Assembly: GCF_007677875.1 (NCBI RefSeq)
Contig: NZ_VEDO01000003.1
Span: 388,940 to 452,939 of the forward strand
DNA length: 64,000 bases
From: Variovorax boronicumulans
GTDB lineage: Bacteria > Pseudomonadota > Gammaproteobacteria > Burkholderiales > Burkholderiaceae_C
Reading direction: 5' to 3'
Made by a program: the position numbers and the translations under genes. The notes under the pieces were generated by a model, which worked only from the letters and a program-made list of their open reading frames with translations, ran no database searches and was not told where the DNA came from. Positions 56,358-64,000 of the stretch are shown piece after piece. Numbering within the stretch: the first letter of the stretch is position 1; each line of letters starts with the position of its first letter.

Positions 56358-57215
56358 ATGTCCTTGCCTGATACCGCGCTCGAAGCCGCCGCCGAAGCGA
56401 TCGCCGGGGCCGATGCCCTGCTCGTCGCGGCCGGCGCCGGCATGGGCGTGGACTCGGGCCTGCCCGACTTCCGCGGGCCCGAGGGCTTCTGGCGCGCTTA
56501 CCCGGCGCTGGGCCGCGCCGGCATCGACTTCTACAGCGCGGCCAGTCCCGCGACCTTTCGGCGCGACCCGGCCATGGCATGGGGCTTCTACGGCCACCGG
56601 CTCGCGCTGTACCGCGCCACGGTGCCGCATGCCGGCTTCGGGCTGCTCGGCGACTGGGGCCGGCGCATGCGCGCGGGCTGGGCCGTGTTCACGAGCAATG
56701 TCGACGGCCATTTCCAGCAATCCGGCGCGGCGCCCGCCGCGCTGCTGGAGTGCCATGGCTCCATCCACCACCTGCAGTGCCTCGACGATTGCCACGGCGC
56801 CGTCTGGCCGGCCGACGGCTTCGTGCCCGAGGTCGATGCCGCGCAGTGCCGGCTGCTGAACGCGCCGCCGCGCTGCCCGCACTGCGGCGCGCTCGCGCGG
56901 CCCAACATCCTGATGTTCGGCGACGGCGGCTGGAATGCGCAGCGCGAGGAGGCCCAGGCGGCGCAGCTGCAGGACTGGCTCGCCGGCCTGCGCCGCACGC
57001 GGGCGCGGCTGGTCGTCGTCGAGATCGGCGCCGGGTTGGCCGTGCCCTCGGTGCGCCACTTCGTGCAGGGGCTGCAACGCACCCTGGGCGCACGGCTGGT
57101 GCGCATCAACCCGCGGGAGGCCGGGGTGTCCGGCGCGCACGACGTGGGCCTGCCGGCCCCCGCATTGCCGGCCCTGCAAGCCATGGCCAAGCGCATGCCG
57201 GGGCCGCTGCGCTGA
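56358..57215 (+). CDS. SIR2-family NAD-dependent protein deacylase
   Basis: A 285-residue sirtuin. The NAD loop reads GAGMGVDSGLPDFRG, where most sirtuins have GAGxSxxSGIPDFRG, so one Ser is replaced. The NVDG motif appears as SNVDGHF instead of QNVDGLH. The catalytic His133 (ECHGSIHH) is present, and zinc ligands Cys141, Cys145, Cys173 and Cys176 are intact. It likely removes acyl groups from lysines with NAD, but the altered motifs suggest a divergent subgroup. Not in an obvious operon. Confidence 0.8.
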   Translation: MSLPDTALEAAAEAIAGADALLVAAGAGMGVDSGLPDFRGPEGFWRAYPALGRAGIDFYSAASPATFRRDPAMAWGFYGHRLALYRATVPHAGFGLLGDWGRRMRAGWAVFTSNVDGHFQQSGAAPAALLECHGSIHHLQCLDDCHGAVWPADGFVPEVDAAQCRLLNAPPRCPHCGALARPNILMFGDGGWNAQREEAQAAQLQDWLAGLRRTRARLVVVEIGAGLAVPSVRHFVQGLQRTLGARLVRINPREAGVSGAHDVGLPAPALPALQAMAKRMPGPLR

Positions 57216-57285
57216 TGCTCCAACGTCCCAGCCAAGGGAAAATCCGGGGTTATTTGCGCATAAAAGTATCAGTGTCGGGCTGAAT

Positions 57286-57297
57286 AGGACAAGTCCT
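57286..57297. promoter_or_regulatory. inverted repeat upstream of the polyol operon
   Basis: AGGAC-AA-GTCCT lies 56 bases before the start of the sugar-binding protein gene. It is a candidate operator for the polyol operon; no regulator gene for that operon is in the window. Confidence 0.35.
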
Positions 57298-57352
57298 GCA
57301 CGGCGGAATCTCCAGAATCGCGGCACACCCAGACCCCATGACAGGAGACACC

Positions 57353-58660
57353 ATGCCGCGTTTCGCCCGCACCGCCCTCATCGCTGCCCTGGCCACGGCC
57401 GGCCTGGCCGTGAAGGCCCAGGAACTGGTCATCGCCACCGTGAACAACGGCCACATGATCGAGATGCAAAAGCTCACGCCCGAGTTTGAGAAAGCCAATC
57501 CCGGCATCAAGCTCAAGTGGGTCACGCTGGAAGAGGGCGTGCTGCGCCAGCGCGTGACGACCGACATCGCCACCAAGGGCGGCCAGTTCGACGTGATGAC
57601 CATCGGCCTGTACGAGGCGCCGATCTGGTCCAAGAAGGGCTGGCTCAATCCCATCGCGACCGACGCCGCCTACGACGTGGACGACCTCCTTCCCGCCATC
57701 CGCGAAGGCCTGTCCTACGAAGGCAAGCTCTACGCCGCGCCGTTCTACGCCGAGAGTTCCATGCTGATGTACCGCAAGGACCTGGCCGACAAGGCCGGCG
57801 TGCAGCTCGGCGAGCAGCCGACCTGGGAGCAGGTCAAGGCCTTCGCCGCCAAGGTGCACGATCCCAAGGGCGGCGTCTACGGCATGTGCCTGCGCGGCAA
57901 GCCGGGCTGGGGCGACAACATGGCCCTCTTGACCACCATGGTCAACACCTGGGGCGGGCAGTGGTTCGACATGGCGTGGAAGCCGCAGATCGACACCAAG
58001 CCCTGGAAGGATGCGATCGGCTTTTACGTCGACCTCATGAAGCAATACGGCCCGCCTGGCGCCTCGGCCAACAGCTTCAACGAGAACCTTGCGCTGTTCA
58101 ACGAAGGCAAGTGCGCGCAGTGGGTGGACGCGACCATCGCGGCTTCCTTCATCAGTGATCCCAAGCAGTCCAAGGTGGCCGACAAGGTGGCCTTCGCACA
58201 GGCACCCACGGCCGTCACGCCCAAGGGCGCGAACTGGCTGTGGTCCTGGAACCTGGCCGTGCCGGCCAGCTCGACCAAGGACGAGGCGGCGCAGAAGTTC
58301 ATCCGCTGGGCCACCTCGAAGGACTACATCAACCTCGTGGCCAAGACCCACGGCTGGCACGCCGTGCCCACCGGTACGCGCAAGAGCACCTACGCCAACC
58401 CGGAGTTCCAGAAGGTCGCCAAGTTCGCCGCGGCCGAGAAGAAAGCCATCGACGCCGCCAACCCGAACGACAGCACGCTGCCCAAGTCGCCCTATGTGGG
58501 CGTGCAGTACGCCGCCATCCCCGAGTTCCAGGCCATCGGCGTGGGCGTGGGCCAGCAGATGAGCGCTGCCCTGGCCGGCCGCTCGACGGTGGAGCAGGCG
58601 CTCAAGACGTCGCAGACCCTGGCCGAGCGCGAAATGAAGAAGGCGGGCTACACCAAGTAA
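57353..58660 (+). CDS. smoE: polyol ABC transporter substrate-binding protein (SmoE/MtlE-like)
   Basis: Periplasmic receptor of 435 residues with a signal peptide (cleavage near VKAQE). It belongs to the extracellular solute-binding family 1, with NNGHMIEMQKLTPEFEKANP at the N-terminus and GGQFDVMTIGLYEAPIW, typical of sorbitol/mannitol receptors (SmoE/MtlE). AGGAG precedes the ATG; the ATG 15 bases upstream lacks one. First gene of smoEFGK-dalD-pfkB. The precise polyol cannot be fixed from sequence. Confidence 0.9.
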   Translation: MPRFARTALIAALATAGLAVKAQELVIATVNNGHMIEMQKLTPEFEKANPGIKLKWVTLEEGVLRQRVTTDIATKGGQFDVMTIGLYEAPIWSKKGWLNPIATDAAYDVDDLLPAIREGLSYEGKLYAAPFYAESSMLMYRKDLADKAGVQLGEQPTWEQVKAFAAKVHDPKGGVYGMCLRGKPGWGDNMALLTTMVNTWGGQWFDMAWKPQIDTKPWKDAIGFYVDLMKQYGPPGASANSFNENLALFNEGKCAQWVDATIAASFISDPKQSKVADKVAFAQAPTAVTPKGANWLWSWNLAVPASSTKDEAAQKFIRWATSKDYINLVAKTHGWHAVPTGTRKSTYANPEFQKVAKFAAAEKKAIDAANPNDSTLPKSPYVGVQYAAIPEFQAIGVGVGQQMSAALAGRSTVEQALKTSQTLAEREMKKAGYTK

Positions 58661-58669
58661 GGCCCTGCC

Positions 58670-59527
58670 ATGAACCGGCTCCTGCCCCGGGCCCTGATGG
58701 CCCCCGCGGTGGTCACGCTGCTGCTGTGGTCCATCGTGCCGCTGCTGATGACGCTGTACTTCTCATTCGTCAGCTACAACCTCATGACGCCCGGCGATCA
58801 CCCATTCGCCGGCCTCTCGAACTTCGAGTACTTCGTCACCGACCCAGACTTCTGGCCGGCAGTCGGCAACACGCTGGTGCTGATCGGCAGCGTCATTGCG
58901 ATCACGCTGGTCGGCGGCGTGCTGCTGGCGCTGCTGGTCAACGATCCGTTCCCCGGGCAGGGCATCGTGCGCGTGCTGCTGATCTCGCCCTTCTTCGTCA
59001 TGCCCGCGGTCAATGCGCTGCTGTGGAAGCACATGATGATGAACCCGATCTACGGTGTGCTGGCCAACCTGTGGCGCTTCTTCGGGGCCGAGCCGGTGGA
59101 TTGGTTGACCGAACTGCCGCTCCTGTCGGTCATCGTCATGGTGGCCTGGCAATGGCTGCCGTTCGCCTGCCTGATCTTCATCACCTCGCTGCAGTCGCTG
59201 GACCTCGAGCAGATGGAGGCGGCGCGCATGGATGGCGCAAGCGCCGTGCAGCGCTTCTTCTACCTGACGCTGCCGCACCTGGGCCGGGCCATGGCCGTGG
59301 TCATCATGATCGAGATGATCTTCCTGCTCTCGGTGTTCGCCGAGATCGCGATCACCACCAGCGGCGGCCCCGGAAACGCCAGCACCAACCTGACCTACAT
59401 GATCTTCAAGCAGTCGCTCTTGAACTTCGACGTGGGCGTGGCTTCAGCCGGCGCACTGTTCGCGGTCGTGCTGGCCAACATCGTCGCGGCCTTCCTGATC
59501 CGCATCATCGGCAAGAACCTCGATTGA
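58670..59527 (+). CDS. smoF: polyol ABC transporter permease (SmoF-like)
   Basis: A 285-residue inner-membrane permease with about six helices. The cytoplasmic coupling loop EAARMDGASAVQRFFYLTLPHL is the EAA motif of the MalF type. Forms the membrane pore with the next gene product. Starts nine bases after the receptor gene. Confidence 0.9.
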   Translation: MNRLLPRALMAPAVVTLLLWSIVPLLMTLYFSFVSYNLMTPGDHPFAGLSNFEYFVTDPDFWPAVGNTLVLIGSVIAITLVGGVLLALLVNDPFPGQGIVRVLLISPFFVMPAVNALLWKHMMMNPIYGVLANLWRFFGAEPVDWLTELPLLSVIVMVAWQWLPFACLIFITSLQSLDLEQMEAARMDGASAVQRFFYLTLPHLGRAMAVVIMIEMIFLLSVFAEIAITTSGGPGNASTNLTYMIFKQSLLNFDVGVASAGALFAVVLANIVAAFLIRIIGKNLD

Positions 59528-59530
59528 ACC

Positions 59531-60367
59531 ATGCACGCCAGCACCCCTCCCAACACCTTCTGGCCCACCGCGCTGCGCACCGTCGTGGCCTGGGCACTGG
59601 CCCTGCTGCTGTTTTTCCCGCTGGGCTGGCTGTTCCTGACGGCCTTCAAGACCGAGCTGCAGGCCATCGCCGTGCCGCCGCTGTTCGTGTTCGAACCTAC
59701 GCTGCACAACTTCGCCGAGGTGCAAAGCCGCAGCGACTACCTGCTCTATGCCAGGAACTCGCTGATCGCCAGCGTGGCCTCCACCATCCTGGGCCTGGCG
59801 ATTGCCGCGCCGGCCGCGTACTCCATGGCCTTCTTCAAGACGAAGGCCACGCGCGACATCCTGATGTGGATGCTGTCGACCAAGATGATGCCGGCCGTCG
59901 GCGCGCTGGTGCCGATCTATGTGCTGGCCCAGACCGCCGGCATGCTGGACACGCTGCCCGCACTCATCATCGTGTTCACGCTGTCCAACCTGCCCATCAT
60001 GGTCTGGATGCTCTACACCAACTACAAGGAGATCCCCGCCGAGATCCTGGAAGCAGCGCGCATGGACGGCGCCAATCTGTGGACCGAGTTCCGCGAGGTG
60101 GTGCTGCCACTGTCGGTCGGCGGCCTCGCGTCCTGCGGGCTCCTGTGCCTGGTGCTGAGCTGGAACGAGGCCTTCTGGGCCTTGAACCTCACCTCGGCCA
60201 AAGCCGGCACGCTGGCCACGCTGATCGCCTCGTACTCCAGTCCCGAGGGCCTGTTCTGGGCCAAGCTGTCGGCGGCCTCGCTGATGGCCATCGCGCCCAT
60301 CGTGGTGTTCGGCTGGTTCAGCCAGAAGCAGCTCGTCCAAGGCCTGACCTTCGGCGCCGTCAAGTAA
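59531..60367 (+). CDS. smoG: polyol ABC transporter permease (SmoG-like)
   Basis: A 278-residue permease of the MalG type with six predicted helices and coupling loop EAARMDGANLWTEFREVVLP. Starts three bases after smoF and is followed 11 bases later by the ATPase gene. Partner of the SmoF-like protein. Confidence 0.9.
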   Translation: MHASTPPNTFWPTALRTVVAWALALLLFFPLGWLFLTAFKTELQAIAVPPLFVFEPTLHNFAEVQSRSDYLLYARNSLIASVASTILGLAIAAPAAYSMAFFKTKATRDILMWMLSTKMMPAVGALVPIYVLAQTAGMLDTLPALIIVFTLSNLPIMVWMLYTNYKEIPAEILEAARMDGANLWTEFREVVLPLSVGGLASCGLLCLVLSWNEAFWALNLTSAKAGTLATLIASYSSPEGLFWAKLSAASLMAIAPIVVFGWFSQKQLVQGLTFGAVK

Positions 60368-60378
60368 AGGGAGTCCCC

Positions 60379-61413
<1,035 letters not shown>

Positions 61414-61416
61414 ACG

Positions 61417-62823
61417 ATGTCGACGCTCACCATCCTGCACCTGGGCCTGGGGTCCTTCCACCGAGCCCACCAGGCCGTCTACCTGCAGCGACTGATGGAC
61501 GCGGGCGACCAGCGCTGGCAGCTGGCCGGCTGCAACATCCGGCCCGACATGGCCGACGTGGTGCAGGCCCTGGCCGACCAGGGGGGCGCCTACACGCTGG
61601 AGACGGTCACGCCGGCCGGCGTGCGCCGCTACGAGCGCATCACCGCCATCCGCGAGATCATCCCGTACGCGCCCGGCCTGTCGGCCATGGTCGTGCGGGG
61701 CGCCGATCCTGCCACGCGCATCGTCTCGTTCACGGTGACCGAGGCCGGGTACTACCTGGACAGCGCCCACCGGCTCGACCCGAGCCAGCCCGAGCTCGCG
61801 GCCGACATCGCCAGCGCGGCGCGTGGCGAGGCCGGCACGACCATCTACGGCGCCGTCGCTGCCATCCTGCGCGCCCGCCAGGCGGCCGGGGCGGGGCCGC
61901 TCACGCTGCTGAACTGCGACAACCTGCGGCACAACGGCGAGCGCTTCCGCGCCGCATTGCTGCAGTTCCTCGAGGCGGCAGGCGAGGGCGCGCTGGCGGC
62001 CTGGACGCGCCAGCACACCACCTGCCCCAACGCCATGGTCGACCGCATTACGCCACGCCCGCCGCCGGAGCTGCGCGAACGCGTGCGCGAGGCCACCGGC
62101 ATCGACGACGCAGCGCCCGTCACGGGCGAGAGCTTCATCCAGTGGGTCATCGAGGACGACTTCGCAGCGGGCCGGCCGGCCTGGGAGCAGGTCGGCGTGG
62201 AACTCGTGCGCTCGGTCCAGCCCTACGAGGAGGCCAAGATCCGCATCCTCAACGCGAGCCACAGCTGCATCGCCTGGGCGGGTACATTGGCCGGCCTGCA
62301 GTACATCCACGAGGGCACGCTGGATGCCGAGATCCGGCAGATGGCCTACGACTACGTGAGCGACGACGTGATTCCCTGCCTGCACCGGCCCGGCCACGCC
62401 AGCCCGGTGGACCTCCCGGCCTACCGGGACGTGGTGCTCGAGCGCTTCGCCAACCCGGCGATCCGCGACACCAACCAGCGCGTGGCGGCCGACGGCTTCG
62501 CCAAAATCCCGGGATTCATCGCGCCGACCGTGCGCGAGCGGCTCGCGGCCGGTCATCCCATTGCGGCCGTGGCCATGCTGCCTGCGCTCTTCCTGGCCTT
62601 CCTGCAGCGCTGGCATGCGGGCCAGCTGCCCTATGCCTACCAGGACCAGGGCATGGACCCGGTTGCCGCGCATGCGATCTGCGCCGCCGCCGATCCCGCT
62701 GCGGCGCTCGCGGCCGACCGCACGCTGTGGGCCGACCTGGCCGGCGATGCGCGCCTGCTGGCCGCGCTGCACCAGGCCGGCCAGCGCGTCGCGGCCTTCG
62801 TGCAGGGGAGGGCGGTGCCGTGA
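61417..62823 (+). CDS. dalD: D-arabinitol 4-dehydrogenase / mannitol dehydrogenase family
   Basis: A 468-residue polyol-specific long-chain dehydrogenase. The N-terminal LHLGLGSFHRAHQAVYL is characteristic of DalD. The catalytic Lys274, Asn279 and His282 lie in KIRILNASHSCIAW. Known DalD oxidises D-arabinitol to D-xylulose and also D-mannitol to D-fructose. The PfkB-type kinase next door would suit fructose. It follows the transporter ATPase by three bases and overlaps the kinase start. Confidence 0.85.
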   Translation: MSTLTILHLGLGSFHRAHQAVYLQRLMDAGDQRWQLAGCNIRPDMADVVQALADQGGAYTLETVTPAGVRRYERITAIREIIPYAPGLSAMVVRGADPATRIVSFTVTEAGYYLDSAHRLDPSQPELAADIASAARGEAGTTIYGAVAAILRARQAAGAGPLTLLNCDNLRHNGERFRAALLQFLEAAGEGALAAWTRQHTTCPNAMVDRITPRPPPELRERVREATGIDDAAPVTGESFIQWVIEDDFAAGRPAWEQVGVELVRSVQPYEEAKIRILNASHSCIAWAGTLAGLQYIHEGTLDAEIRQMAYDYVSDDVIPCLHRPGHASPVDLPAYRDVVLERFANPAIRDTNQRVAADGFAKIPGFIAPTVRERLAAGHPIAAVAMLPALFLAFLQRWHAGQLPYAYQDQGMDPVAAHAICAAADPAAALAADRTLWADLAGDARLLAALHQAGQRVAAFVQGRAVP

Positions 62824-63776
62824 GCGTGCGCATCGCCTTCGTCGGGGAAGCCCTGATCGACTTCACGGCCCAGCCGGGCACGGGCTTGCAATTCCAGGGC
62901 CATGTGGGCGGGGCCCTGCTCAATGGCGCGGTCGCGGCAGCAAGGCTGGGTGCGCGCGTGGGCTACCTCACGCAGCTGTCGACCGACCTGTTCGGCGAAC
63001 GCCTGCTGGCCCACCTGCAGGCCAACGGCATCGATACCGGGCTGGTGCTGCGCAGCAGCGCGCCCAGCACGCTGGCCTTCGTGGAACGCACGCCGCAGAC
63101 CAACCGCTACGCCTTCTACATGCACGGCACCGCCGACGTGCTGTGGGCGCCCGATCCACTGCCGGTTCTGCCCGCCAGCTGCCGCTGGCTGCATTACGGC
63201 TCCAACCTGCTCACGCGTGAGCCCTCTGGCCAGCGCGTGCTGGACTTCGCGCGCGCGCAGCGCGACCACGTGCTGCGCGTGTTCGATCCCAATGCCCGGC
63301 CCAGCCTGGTCGAGGACCTGCCGGCCTGGCGCGCGCGCTGCGCCGATTGCATCGCCGCCTGCGAGCTGCTCAAACTCAGCGACGAGGACTGCGTGCTGCT
63401 CGCGCCCGGCCAGCCGTTCGATGCGCTGGCACAAGGCTGGCTGCAGGCCGGCCCGCGCGCCGTGCTCATCACGCGCGGGGCCGAGGGCGCCACGCTGTAC
63501 CGCCGCGGCCAGCCGGCGCTCGCCGTGCGACCACCTCCCGTCCAGGTGGTCGACACCATCGGCGCGGGCGACACCTTCGGCGCCGGCCTGTCCGTGGCCC
63601 TGCTCGACCAGGGCGTGCACGACGTCGACGCACTGGCCGCCTTGCCCGACGCCGCCTGGTCCGCGGTGCTGCGCTTTGCGGCGACGGCGGCCGCGCTGAA
63701 CTGCGCGCGCGAAGGCGCCGACCCGCCGCCGCGCGCGGCCGTCGAGGCCCTGCAGGCGCAGGCCACCATCCACTGA
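62820..63776 (+). CDS. PfkB-family sugar kinase, likely fructokinase
   Basis: A 318-residue PfkB/ribokinase-family kinase. The N-terminal motif is FVGEALIDFTAQPG, substrate region GGALLNGAVAAARLGA, and the C-terminal anion-hole and base motif IGAGDTFGAGL is intact. Starts with GTG overlapping the dalD stop (GTGA), with GGGGAGGG just upstream. Its position suggests phosphorylation of fructose made from mannitol, to fructose 6-phosphate; xylulose or another ketose is possible. Confidence 0.85.
   Translation: MSVRIAFVGEALIDFTAQPGTGLQFQGHVGGALLNGAVAAARLGARVGYLTQLSTDLFGERLLAHLQANGIDTGLVLRSSAPSTLAFVERTPQTNRYAFYMHGTADVLWAPDPLPVLPASCRWLHYGSNLLTREPSGQRVLDFARAQRDHVLRVFDPNARPSLVEDLPAWRARCADCIAACELLKLSDEDCVLLAPGQPFDALAQGWLQAGPRAVLITRGAEGATLYRRGQPALAVRPPPVQVVDTIGAGDTFGAGLSVALLDQGVHDVDALAALPDAAWSAVLRFAATAAALNCAREGADPPPRAAVEALQAQATIH

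Positions 63777-64000
<224 letters not shown>

Overview
The window is GC-rich, densely coded DNA from a betaproteobacterium. Protein types and gene order point to Burkholderiales, most likely Comamonadaceae: a sucA-sucB-lpdA-zapE run, an xseB-ispA-dxs operon, flhDC, TRAP transporters, a BPSS1780-type membrane protein, and a Comamonadaceae-style GC-rich intergenic repeat. I found no rRNA, tRNA or CRISPR array. No stretch longer than about 260 bases lacks a gene. The only mobile DNA seen is a cut-off IS110-type transposase at the right edge.

Left part (1-41.7 kb) is mostly chromosomal core. It opens with the tail of an acyl-CoA synthetase. The 2-oxoglutarate dehydrogenase genes with zapE follow, then a lipoprotein M14 peptidase, small hypothetical genes and flhD-flhC. 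Next come a CBS protein, a UvrD helicase, a Cache chemoreceptor, a GGDEF-EAL enzyme and a DUF883 protein. After these lie a molybdate-type regulator/permease/ATPase set without modA, homoserine kinase, polA, a glycine-zipper/DUF2383 protein, a mercaptopyruvate-type sulfurtransferase and a DMT exporter. An orphan Rieske oxygenase faces the xseB-ispA-dxs operon. A TRAP system has its binding-protein gene convergent with its permease genes. An EgtB/SenA-like protein carries a degenerate iron motif.

Right part (41.7-64 kb) is catabolic. A minus-strand run (47132 down to 41786) encodes an ApnO-like oxidoisomerase, a RuBisCO-like protein, a DUF1537 sugar-acid kinase, a NanR-like GntR repressor and a beta-hydroxyacid dehydrogenase. 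This matches the known D-apionate pathway: oxidation to 3-oxo-isoapionate, phosphorylation, then cleavage by the RuBisCO-like protein. A candidate GntR operator overlaps the apnO promoter. Upstream, a Fis-type regulator without an AAA+ domain is divergent from a coxS-coxL-coxM-coxD-coxE-coxG-xdhC cluster. Its large subunit has the form II loop AYRGAGR, so its substrate is probably not CO. A divergent sirtuin follows. Last is a polyol ABC transporter operon (smoEFGK-like) with a D-arabinitol/mannitol dehydrogenase and a PfkB sugar kinase.

Recurring features include several genes with a -10-like hexamer only 6-8 bases before the start codon and little or no Shine-Dalgarno, suggesting leaderless mRNAs. 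A GC-rich repeat also appears both between genes (24142-24187) and inside the moxR-like coding region (about 52494-52560).
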